A DNA stretch of 64,000 bases from Chionoecetes opilio (taxonomy: Eukaryota; Arthropoda; Malacostraca; Decapoda; Majidae). The DNA is taken from NCBI GenBank assembly GCA_016584305.1, contig JACEEZ010024156.1:223827-287826 (forward strand). Direction: 5' to 3'. Shown here in pieces: positions 48,301-61,200 of this stretch (within the stretch, counting starts at the first letter, position 1; each line of letters starts with the position of its first letter). The translations under genes and the position numbers were made by a program. The notes under the pieces are model-generated. The model made no database searches, had not been told where the DNA came from, and saw only the letters and a list, made by a program, of their open reading frames with translations.

Positions 48301-51300
48301 ATTAATATAGGGAGATATTTATTTACGGCCAAAATCTGCAAGTTACGGTCCAGGATTTTTTTGGGAAATCACTTTTGCATTAATATCACAGTATCCATAC
48401 ACGTAAGGAGAAAATGGTACAATACATAAAAGATGCAGCTGTTGAAGGTAGATCCGGTGGTATAAGCGGAAGTGAAATTCATGTATAAATGAAGGCACAA
48501 ATCAATAGTTTTTTAAAAATATAAAAAACTATATATCTCATGTATGTGATATGTTAGGACTAAACAGAATGTGCCATTGCGTAGATCACGTCGAACCGGA
48601 CAAAAAGTATTTATATTGTCTTTTTTCTGTTTATATCAATAGTTTAGTCGGAAAAGGCCAAAAACCAAATGAGGCCAAGTTTTGAGGAATTTTGCAGCCA
48701 GAAAAAAAAAAAAATTATTTACATATTTACGTATATAGGATCTCTGTAATAATTGTGTATAATGACGCAGTAATTACTTATTATTCAATGTACTTTTCCC
48801 AGTGATGAATATTAGTGGAGATTAAGTAAAGTTTGTATGCATTTATAGGGCGTAAATAAGCAAAGTGATGTACGAAATAGCTTTAGGAATTGAAGATAGG
48901 AAAACAAAGGCCAGATTCGGGATCGCCATCAGTAGAAGCCCCTATAAACCGAGTTTCATTAAAATAGGGAGATATTTATTTAAGGCCAAAATCTGCAAGT
49001 TACGGTCCAGGATTTTTTTTGGGAAATCACATTTACATTAATATCACAGTAACCATACACGTAAGGAGAAAATGGTTGCACACATAAAAGATGCAGCTGT
49101 TCAATGTAGATCCGATGGTATAAGCGGAAAAGAAATTCATGTATAAATGAAGGCACAAATCAATGGTTATTAAAAAATAAAAAAAACTATATATCTCTAG
49201 TATTTGACATGTTAGGACTAAACAGAATTTGCCATTGCGTAGATCACGACGAACCGGACAAAAAGTATTTAATTGTCTTTTTTCAGTTTAGATCAATAGT
49301 TTAGTCGGAAAAGGCCAAAAACCAAATGAGGCCAAGATTTTGAGAAATTTTGCAGCCAGAAAAAATAATTTTTTTATATACATATATACGTAAAAATGCT
49401 CTTAGTAATAATTGTGTATAGTGACGCAGTAATAACTTATTATTCAATGTACTTTTCCCAGTGATGAATATTAGTGCAGATTGAGTTATGTTTGTATACA
49501 TTTTTTAGGCGTAAATAAGCAAACTGATGGAAGAAATAGCTTTAAGAATCGAAGATCGGCAAACAAAGGCTAGATTCGTGATCGCCTTCAGTAGAAGCCC
49601 CTATAAACCGAGTTGCATACAAATAGGGAGATATTTATTTACGGCCAAAATCTGCAGGCTATTATATGATACAGGAATTTTATGGGAAATCACATTTTCC
49701 TTAATATCACAGTAACCATACACGTAAGGAGAAAATAGTATTGAACATAAAAGATGCAACTTTTGAAAGCCAATCCGGTGGTATTCGCGGAAGTGAAATT
49801 CATGCATAAATGAAGGCACAAATCAATTGTTTTTAAAAACTAAAAAAAACGATATATCTCGAGAATGTGACATGTTAAGACTAAATGGACTGTGCTATTG
49901 CGTAAATCTTGTCAAACCGGACAAAAAGTATTTAAGTCTTTTTTCTGTTTTGATCAATAGTTTAGTCGGACAAGGCCAAAAACCAAATGAGGCCAAAATT
50001 TAGAGGAATTTTGCAGCCAGAAAAAAAGATTTTTTTTATTTACATATATACGTAAAAATGCTCTTAGTAATAATTGTGTAGAATGACGCAGTACATAGTT
50101 GTTATTTTATGGACATTTTCCCATTGATGAATGTTAGTGGATATTAAGTAATGTTTGTATGCATTTATGGGGCGTAAATAAGCAAAGTGATGTACGAAAT
50201 AGCTTTAAGAATCGAAGATCGGCAAACAAAGGCCAGATTCGTAATCGCCATCAGTAGAAGCCCCTATAAACCGAGTTACATTAATATAGGGAGATATTTA
50301 TTTACGCCCAAAATTTGCAGGCTATTATGGTCCAGGAATTTTTTTGGAAAATCACATTTTCATTAATATCACAATAACAATACACGTAAGGACAAAAAAG
50401 TATAGCTTACAAAATATGCAGCTCTTAAAGGCCAATCCGGTGGTATACGCAGAAGTGAAATTCAATCATAAATGAAGTCACAAATCAATGTTTTTTTAAA
50501 AACTAACAAAAAACGATATATCTCTAGAATGTGACATGATAGGACTAAACGGACTGTGCCATATCGTAGATCTCGTCGAACCGGACAAAGAATATTTGTC
50601 TTTTTTCTGTTTAGATCAATAGTTTAGTCGGAAAAGATCAAAAACTAAATGAGGCCAAAATTTTGAGGAATTTTGCAACCAGAACTTTTTTTTGTTGTAT
50701 ATACATATATACGTAAAATGGATCTCACTAATATTTGTGTATCATGACGCAGTAAATACTTGTTATTCAATGTACTTTTCCCAGTGATGAATATTAGTGG
50801 AGATTGAGTAATGTTTGTATGCATTTATAGAGCGTAAATAAGCAAACTGATGGAAGAAAGAGCTTTAAGAATCGAATATCGACAAGATTCGTGATCGCCA
50901 TCAGTAGAAGCCCCTATAAACCGAGTTGCATCCATATAGGGAGATATTTATTTACGGCCAAAATCTGCATCCTATGTATATATGGTCAAGGAATTTTTTT
51001 GGAAAATCACATTTTCATTAATATCATAGTAACCATACACGTAAGGAGTAAATAGTATAAAACATGAAAGATGCAGGTGTTCAAGGCCGATCCGGTGGTA
51101 TAAGCGGAAGTGAAATTCATGCATAAATGAAGGCACAAATCAATGGTTTAAAAAAAAAAAAAAAAACTATATATCTCTGGAATGTGACATGTTAGGACTA
51201 AACAGACTGTGCCATTGCGTAGATCTCGTCGAACCGGACAAAAAGTATTTTTTTTCGCTTTAGATGTCTTTTTTCAGTTTAGATCAATAGTTTAGTCGCA

Positions 51301-52165
51301 AAAGGCCAAAAACCAAATGAGGCCAAAATTTTGAGAAATTTTGCAGCCAGAAAAAAAAAGTTTTTATTTACATATATACGTATAAAGGGTCTTTGTAATA
51401 ATTGTGAATAGTGACGCAGTAATTACTTATTATTCAATGTAATTTTCCCAGTGATGAATATTAGTGGAGATTGAGTAATGTTTGAATGCATTTATAGGAT
51501 GTAAATAAGCAAACTGATGGAAGAAATAGCTTTAAGAATCGAATATCGGCAAACAAAGGCTAGATTCGTGATCGCCATCAGTAGAAGCCCCTATAAACCG
51601 AGTTGCATCCAAATAGGGAGATATTTATTTTCGGCCAGAATCTGCAGGCTATGTATGATCGAGGAATTTTTTTGGGAAATCACATTTTCATTAATATCAC
51701 AGTAACCATACACGTAAGGACAAAATGGTATAGAACATAAAAGATGCAGCTGTTGAAGGTAGATCCGGTGGTATATGCGGAAGTGAAATTCATATATTAT
51801 TTTCATGTATATGTATTTTTCTGTTTAGATCAATAGTTTAGTCGGAAAAGGCCAAAAACCATATGAGGCCAAAATTTTGAGGAATTTTGCTGACAAAAAA
51901 AATGTTTTTTTTATATACATATATACGTAAAAAGGATCTCAGTAATATTTGTGTCTAATGACGCTGTAAATAATTGTTATTATATGTAATTTTCTCAGTG
52001 ATTAATGTTAGTGGAGATGGAATAATGTTTGTATGCATTTATAGGAGGGAAATAACTATGATATTTTTTATTTACATATATACGTAAAAAAGATTTCAAT
52101 ATTAATTGTGTATAATGACAGTATATATAAATGTTAATCAATATAATTTTCCCAATAATGAATAT
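45398..52165 (+). repeat. SatB satellite block 2 (about 10 monomers)
   Basis: Landmark positions are near 45542, 46200, 46858, 47515, 48174, 48831, 49490, 50153, 50813, 51480 and 52027, with spacings of 657-667 bp except the last, 547 bp, which carries an internal deletion near 51793. Monomers fall into types by the bases after AAATAAGCAAA, such as CTGATGGAAG or GTGATGTACG. The first two monomers match the first two of block 1 (CTGTCG then GTGATGTACG type). The block starts inside a monomer (TTTTGCAGCCAGCAGG), a variant also found in block 1 at 24235. Confidence 0.94.
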
Positions 52166-52288
52166 TTGTTGGTCGGTAAAAACCGTACGATTTTTGGCAT
52201 TCATACCCTAACTCCCAAACCGTAAGTAGTAGAGCATTTGTACATGACAGGCAAAAGATAGTAAACCGTACGTTGCTTCATTAAATAT
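52166..52288. other. Terminal segment of satB block 2, shared with block 1
   Basis: Counterpart of 27944-28065: GGTCGGTAAAAACCGTACG, CATACCCTAACTCCCAAACC, GTTTGTACATGACAGG. It has a few substitutions (GTAAGTAGTAGAGC against GTAAGTCGTAGGGC). SatA resumes at the same module position on its right side. Confidence 0.75.
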
Positions 52289-55200
52289 TGTTGTGTAAAA
52301 GTGCTAAATAATGTCAAATTTCGACATTTTTTAGCCTTTCAAAAATACATTAAAATACTTGAAAAAATTTTGTTTCTAAGATTAAAATTGATACCTAAAT
52401 TTCATAAAAAAATACTTATTTTTAGCTATTAATTTTGTAAAATATAGTTGTAGCAAATATCAAAAAGCTATATAGCGATATAAAGGAATATACTTCAATA
52501 TGTAGGAAAAAACAGCTCTTCACTGATAACTAGCTAAAATCATTGAAAACACTACATTTTAAGGGTTTATAGCAATATGATAAGTAAAACTACCTGTATA
52601 TATACAATAACGCCACAGTTTACATGAAACTATGAAAAACGTGTGCAATAAACCGTTTATCACAATAAATAACCTCCTACTCTCCTATTTTATTGCTTAA
52701 TGTAATGTAAGCTACTTATAGGTGCAATTTTTCTAAAATAAGGATTGTATACATCAATTTCTAGAAAAACAGCTATATATCACCGATAACTAGCTAAAAT
52801 CATTGCAAAGAACACATTTTGAGGGTATAAAGCATTATCATAAGGTAAATTCCTTCTCTTTATGCTATAACAATACAATTTACAAGAGACTATGAAAAAC
52901 ACGTGTAATATACAATTTTATCACAATATAGAGTCTCAAACTCCTATTATAAGCTTACAGTAGTTTAAAATAGCATTTTGTAACGAAAACAACTTTAATA
53001 CAACATTTTGAATTTCTCCATCAAAAAATTGGCTGAATAATGTCAATTTTCGACATTTTTTAGCCTTTCAAAAATACATTAAAACACTTGAAAAAACGTT
53101 GTTTGTAAGGTTAAAATTAATATATAAATTTCATGAAAAATACATATCTTAAGCTCATAATATTGTAAAATATAGTTGTGTAAAAGTGCTGAATAATGTC
53201 ATATATCGACATTTTTTAGCTTTTCAAAAATACATTAAAATACTTGAAAAAACGTTGTTTTTAAGTTAAAAATTGATACCTACATTTCATGAAAAATACA
53301 TATTTTTAGCTCATAATATTGTAAAATATAGTTTTGTAAAAGGTTTTAATAATGTCATATTTCGACATTTTTTAGCATTTCAAAAAAAACATTAAAATAC
53401 TTGAAAAAATATTGTTTCTAGGATTAAAATTGATACCTAAATTTCATGAAAAATACATGTTTTTAGCTATTAATTTTGTAAAATATAGTTCTAGCAAATA
53501 TCAAAAGCTATTAGCTACAGATATAAAGAAATATACTTCAATTTGTAGAAGAAAAAAAACTCTTCACTGAAAACTAGCTAAAATCATTGAAAACACTACA
53601 TTTTATGGGTTTATAGCAATATGATAAGTAAAACTACTTGTAAATATACAATAACGGTACAGTTTACAAGAAACTATGAAAAACGCTTGCAATATACAGT
53701 TATATCACAATAAATAACCTCTTTCTCTTCTATTAATTAGCTTAATGTAATGTAAGCTACTTATACGTGCAAATTATTCTAAAAAAAGGTTTGTATATAT
53801 CAATTTGAAGGAAAACAGCTATATATCACCGATAACTAGCTAAAATCATTGAAAAGAACACATTTTGGAGTATAAAGCATTATCATCAGTTAAATTCCTT
53901 CTATTTATGATAGAACACTACAATTTACAAGAGACTATGAAAAACACGTGAAATATACAATTGTATCACATTAAATAGTCTCAAACTCCTATTATAATCT
54001 TACAGTAGTTTAAAATAGCATTTTCTAACGAAAACAACTATAATACCACATTTTGAATTTCTCTAACAAAAAAAGGGCCGAATAATGTTAATTTTCGACA
54101 TTTTTTAGCCACTCAAAAAAACATTAAAACACTTGAAAAAACGTTGTTTTTAAGATTAAAATTGATATCTAAATTTCATGAAATATACATATTTTAAGCT
54201 CATAATATTGTAATATATAGTGGTGTAAAAGTGCTGAATAATGGCAAATTTCGACATTTTTTAGCCTTTCACATATATATTAAAATATTTGAAAAAACGT
54301 TGTTTTTAAGATTAAAATTGATACATAAATTTCATAAAAAACACATATTTTTAGTTTTTAATAGTGTAAAATTTAGTTGTAGCAAATATCAAAAAGCTAT
54401 ATTAAAGCGATATAAAGGAATATACTTCAATTTGTAGGAAAAAAACAGTTCTTCACTGATAACTAGCTAAAATCATTGAAAACACTACATTATATGGGTT
54501 TATAGCAATATGATAAGTAAACTACTTGTATATAGACAATAACGCATCAGTTTACAAGAAACTATGAAAAACGCTTGCAATATACCGTTATATCACAATA
54601 AATAACCTCCTACTCTTCTATTTTATAGCTTAATGTAATGTAAGCTACTTAAAGGTGCAAATTATTCTAAAAAAAGGATTGTATACTTCAATTTGTAGGA
54701 AAACAGCTATATATAACCGATAATTAGCTAAAATCATTGACAAGAACACATTTTGAGGGTATAAAGCATTATAATAAGTTAAATTCCTTCTATTTATGAT
54801 ATAACACTACAATTTACAAGAAACTATGAAAAACACGTGTAATATACAATTGTATCGCAATATAGAGTCTCAAACTCCTATTATAAGCTTACAGTAGTTT
54901 AAAATAGCATTTTCTAACGAAAACAACTATAATACCACATTTTGAATTTCTCTATCATAAAAAGGGCTGAATAATGTCAATTTTGGACATTTTTTAGCCT
55001 TTCAAAAATACATTAAAATATTTGAAAAAACGTTGTTTTTAGGATTAAAATTGATACCTACAATTCATGAAAAATACATATTTCTAGCTCATAATATTGT
55101 AAAATATAATTGTGTAAAAGTGCTTAATAATGTCATATTTCGATATTTTTTAGCCCATCAAAAACACATTAAAATACTTGAAAAAACGTTGTTTTTAAGT

Positions 55201-58200
55201 TTAAAATTGATACCTACATTTCATGAAATATACATATTTTTAGCTCATAATATTGTAATTTATAGTTGTGTAAAAGTGCTGAATAATGTCAAATTTCGAC
55301 ATTTTTTAGCCCTTCAAAAATACATTAAAATACTTGCTAAAACGTTGTTTGTAGGATTAAAATTGATACCTAAATTTCATAAAAAATACATATTTTTAGC
55401 TATTAATTTTGTAAAATATAGTTGTAATAAATATCAAAAAGCTATAATAAAGCGATATAAAGGAATATTTTATTTTTTTGGGTTTATAGCAAAATGATGA
55501 GTAAACTACTTGTATATAGACAATAATGCTACAGTTTACAAGAAACTATGAAAAACGCTTGCAATATACCGTTTATCACAATAAATAACCTCTTACTCTT
55601 CTACTTTATAGCTTAATGTAATGTAAGCTACTTATAGGTGCAAATTATTTTAAAAAAAGGATTGTATACTTCAAATTGTAGGAAAACAGCTATATATCAC
55701 CGATAACTAGCTAAAATCAATAAAAAGAACACATTTTGAGGGTATAAAGCATTATCATAAGTTAAATTCCATCTATTCATGATATAATCCTACAATATAC
55801 AAGAAACTATGAAAAACACGTGTAATATACAATTGTATCACAATATAGAGTCTCAAACTCTTATTATAATCTTACAGTATTATAAAGTAGCATTTTGTAA
55901 CGAAAACAGCTATAATACAACGTTATGAATATCTGTATCAAAAAAAGGGCTGAATAATGTCAATTTTCGACATTTTTTAGCCCTTCAAAAATACATTAAA
56001 ACACTTGAAAAACGTTGTTTTTAAAATTAAAAAAATTGATACATATATTTCATGCAAAATACATATTTTAAGCTCATAATATTGAAAAATATAGTTGTGT
56101 AAAAGTGTTGCATAATGTCATATATCGACATTTTTTAGCCCTTCAAAAATACATTAAAATACTTGAAAAAACGTTTTTTTTTAGATTATAATTGATTCCT
56201 AAATTTCATAAAAAATTCATTTTTTTATCTATAAATTTTGTAAAATATAGTTATAGCAAATATGAAAAGCTATTTATTTACCGATATAAAGGAATATACA
56301 TCAATTTGTAGAAAAAAAACAGCTCTTCACTGATAACTAGCTAAAATCATTGAAAACACTACATTTTATGGGTTTATAGCAAAATGATAAGTAAAACTAC
56401 TTGTATATTTTACATAGCTCAATAACTCTACAGTTTACAAGAAACTATGAAAAACGCTAGCAATATACCGTTATATCACAATAAATAACCTCTTACTCTT
56501 CTATTTTATAGCTAAATGTAATGTAAGCTACTTATAGGTGCAAATTATTTTAAAAAAAGGATTGTATACTTAATTTTGTAAAAAACCAGCTATATATCAC
56601 CGATAACTAGCAAATATCATTGAAAAGAACACATTTTGAGGGTATAAAACATTATCGTAGGTTAAATTCAATCTATTTATGATATAACACTACAATTTAC
56701 AAGCGACTATGAAAAAAACGTGTAATATACAATTGTATCACAATATCGAATCTCAAATTCCTATTATAAGCTTACAGTAGTTTAAAATAACATTTTGTAA
56801 CGAAAAAAACTGTAATACCACATTTTGAATTTCTCTATCATAAAAAGGGCTGCATAATGTCAATTATGGACATTTTTTAGCCTTTCAAAAATACATTAAA
56901 ATATTTGAAAAAACGTTGTTTTTAAGATTAAAATTGATACCTACAATTCATGAAAAATACATATTTTTAGCTCATAATATTGTAAAATATAATTGTGTAA
57001 AAGTGCTTAATAATGTCATATTTCGATATTTTTTAGCCCTTCAAAAACACATTAAAATACTTGAATAAACGTTGTTTTTAAGTTTAAAATTTATACCTAG
57101 ATTTCATGAAAATACTTATTTTTAGCTCATAATATTGTAAAATATAGTTGTGTAAAAGTGCTTAATAATGTCATATTTCGGCATTTTTTAGACTTTCAAA
57201 AATACATTAAAATACTTGAAAAAAACATTGTTTCTAGGATTAAAATTGATACCATCGTTTCATGAAAAATACAAAATCTTAGCTATTAATTTTGTAAAAT
57301 ATAGATGTAGCAAATATCAAAAGCTATTTAGCTAAAGATACAATGAAATATACTTCAATTTGTAGAAGAAAAAAACTCTTCACTGATAACTAGCTAAAAT
57401 CATTGAAAACACTACATTTTATGGGTTTATGGCAATATGATAAGTAAAACTATTTGTATATATACAATAACGGTACAGTTTACAAGAAACTATGAAAAAC
57501 GCTTGCAATATACCGTTATAATACAATAAATAACCTCTTACTCTTCTATTTATTAGGTTAATGTAATGTAAGATACCTAGAAGTACAAATTATACTAAAA
57601 AAAGGATTGTGTACTTCAATTTGTAGTAAAACAGCTATATATCACCGATAACTAGTTAAAATCATTGAAAAGAACACATTTTGAGGGTATAAAGCATTTT
57701 CATAAGTTAAATTCCTTCTATTTATGACAGAACACTACAATTTACAAGAAACTATGAAAAAAACGTGTAATATACAATTGTATCACAATATAGAGTCTCA
57801 AACTCCTATTATAAGCTTACAATAGTTTAATATAGCATTTTCTAACGAAAACAACTATAAATCCACATTTTGAATTTCTCTATCAAAAAAAGGGCTGAAT
57901 AATGTCAATTTTGAACATTTTTTTAGCCCTGCGAAAATACATTAAAATACCTGAAAAAATGTTGTTTTTTAAGATTAAAATTGATACCTAAATTTCATAA
58001 AAAAATACATATTTTTAGCTACTAATTTTGTATAATATAGATGTAGCAAATATCAAAAGCTATTTAGCTACCGATATAAAGGAATATACTTCGATTTGTT
58101 GAAAAAAAACAGCTCTTCACTGATAATTAGCTAAAATCATTGAAAACACAACTTAATATGGTTTATAGCAATATGATAAGTAAACTACTTGTATATAGAC

Positions 58201-61200
58201 AATAACGCTACATTTTACAAGAAACTATGAAAAACGCTTGCAATATACCGTTATATCACAATAAATAACCTCTTAATCTTCTATTGTATAGCATAAAGTA
58301 ATGTAAGCTACTTATAGGTGCAATTTATTCTAAAAAAAGGATTGTAAATTTCTATTTGTAGGAAAACAGCTATATATCACCGATAACTAGCTAATATCAT
58401 TGAAAAGAACACATTTTAAGGATATAAAGCATTATCATAAGTTAAATTCAATCTATTTGTGATAAAACACTACAATATACAAGAAACTATGAAATTTTCG
58501 TGTAATATACAATTGTATCACAATATAGAGTCTCAAACTCCTATTATAAGCTTACAGTAGTTTAAAATAGCATTTTCTAACGAAAACAACTATAATACCA
58601 TATTTTGAATTTATCTATCAAAAAAAGGGCTGAATAATGTCAATTTTCGAAATTTTTTAGCCCATAAAAATTACATTAAAATACTTGAAAAAACGTTGTT
58701 GTTAAGATTAAAATTGATACCTACATTTCATGAAAAATACATATTTTTAGCTCATAATATTGTAAAATATAGTTGTGTAAAAGTGCTTAATAATGTCATA
58801 TTTCGACATTTTTTAGCCTTTCAAAAAAAACATTATAATACATGAAAAAACATTGTTTCTAAGATTAAAATTGATACCTAAATTTCATGAAAAATACCTA
58901 TTTTTAGCTATTAATTTTGTAAAATATAGTTGTAGCAAATATCGAAAGCTATCTAGCTACAGATATAAAGAAATATACTTCAATTTGTAGAAGAAAAAAA
59001 ACTCTTCACTGATAACTAGTTAAAATCATTGAAAATACTACATTTTATGGGTTTATAGCAATATGATAAGTAAAACTACTTGTAAATATACAATAACGGT
59101 ACAGTTTACAAGAAACTATGAAAAACGCTTGCAATATACCGTTATATTACAATAAATAACCTCTTACTCTTCTATTTATTAGCTTAATGTTATGTAAGAT
59201 ACCTAGAAGTACAAATTATTCTAAAAAAATGATTGTATACCTAAATTTGTAGTAAAACAGTTATATATCACCGATAACTAGTTAAAATCATTGAAAAGAA
59301 CACATTTTGAGGGTATAAAGCATTTCCATAAGTTAAATTCCTTCTATTTATGATAGAACACTACAATTTACAAGAAACTATGAAAAAAACGTGTAATATA
59401 CAATTGTATCACAATATAGAGTCTCAAACTCCTATTATAAGCTTACAATAGTTTAATATAGCATTTTCTAACGAAAACAACTATAAATCCACATTTTGAA
59501 TTTCTCTATCAAAAAAAGGGCTGAATAATGTCAATTTTGGACATTTTTTTAGCCTTTCGAAAATACATTAAAATACTTGAAAAAACGTTGTTTTTTAAGA
59601 TTAAAATTGATACCTAAATTTCATAAAAAAATATATAATTTTAGCTTTTAATTTTGTAAAATATAATTGTAGCAAATATCAAAAAGCTATATTAAAGCGA
59701 TAGAAAGGAATATACTTCAATTTGTAGAAAAAAACAGCTCTTAACTGATAATTAGCTAAAATCATTGAAAAAACTACATTTTATGGGTTTATAGCAATAT
59801 TATAAGTAAAACTACTTGTATATCTACAATAACGCTACAGTTTACAAGAAACTACGAGAAACGTTTGCAATATACCGTTATATCACAATAAATAACCTCT
59901 TACTCTTCTATTTCATAGTTTAATATAATGTAAGCTACTTATAGCTTCTTATGTAAGCTACTTATTTAGCAAACTATTCTAAAAAAAGATTGTATACTTC
60001 AAATTGTAGGAAAACAGCTATATATCACCGATAACTAGTTAAAATCATTAAAAAGAACACATTTTGAGGGTATAAAGCATTATCATAAGTTAAATTCCTT
60101 TTATTTATGATATAACACTACAATATACAATAAACTATGAAAAACACGTGTAATATACAGTTGTATCACAATATAGAGTCTGAAACTCTTATTATAAGAT
60201 TACAGTAGTTTAAAATAGCATTTTCTAACGAAAACAACTAATATATCATATTTTGAATTTCTCTATCAAAAAAAGGGCTGAATAATGTCAATTTTCGACA
60301 TTTTTTAGCCATTCAAAAATACATTAAAACACTTGAAAAACGTTGTTTTTAAGATTAAAATTGATACCTAAAATTCATGAAAAATACATATTTTAATCTC
60401 ATTATATTATAAAATATAGTTGTGTAAAAGAACTGAATAATGTCATATATCGACATTTTTTAGCCCTTCATAAATACATTAAAATACTTGAAAAAATGTT
60501 GTTTCTAAGAATAAAATTGATAGCTAGATTTCATATAAAATACATATTTTTAGCTATTAATTTGGTAAAATATAGTTGTAGCAAATATCAAAAGCTATTT
60601 AGCAGCCGTTATAAAGGAATATACTTCAATTTGTAGAAAAAAACAGCTCTTCACTGATAACTAGCTAAAATCATTGAAAACACTACATTTTATGGGTTTA
60701 TAGCAGTATGATAAGTAAAACTACTTGTATATATACAATATCGCTAGGGTTTACAAGAAACTATGAAAAACGCATGCAATATACCGTTATATCACAATAA
60801 ATAGCCTCTTACTCTTCTATATTATAGCTTAATGTAATGTAAGCTACATATAGGTGCAAATTATTCTAAAAAAAGGATTGTATACTTCAAATTGTAGGAA
60901 AACAGCTATATATTACCGATAACTAGCTAAAATCATTAAAAAGAACACATTGCGAGGGTATAAAGCATTATCATAAGTTAAATTCATTCTATTTATGATA
61001 TAACACTACAATATACAAGAAACTATGAAAAACACGTGTAATATACAATTGTATCACAATATAGAATCTCAAACTCCTATTATAAGCTTACTGTAGTTTA
61101 AACTAGCATTTTCTAGCGAAAAAAACTATAATACCACATTTTGAATTTCTCTATCAAAAAAAGGGCTGAATAATGTCATTTTTCGACATTTTTTAACCCT

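Noticed and set aside
51517..51705. Recurring satB frame of about 60 codons (also at 25093, 47552, 49527)
   Set aside because: Follows from monomer repetition. Several monomers break it and no domain is recognisable.
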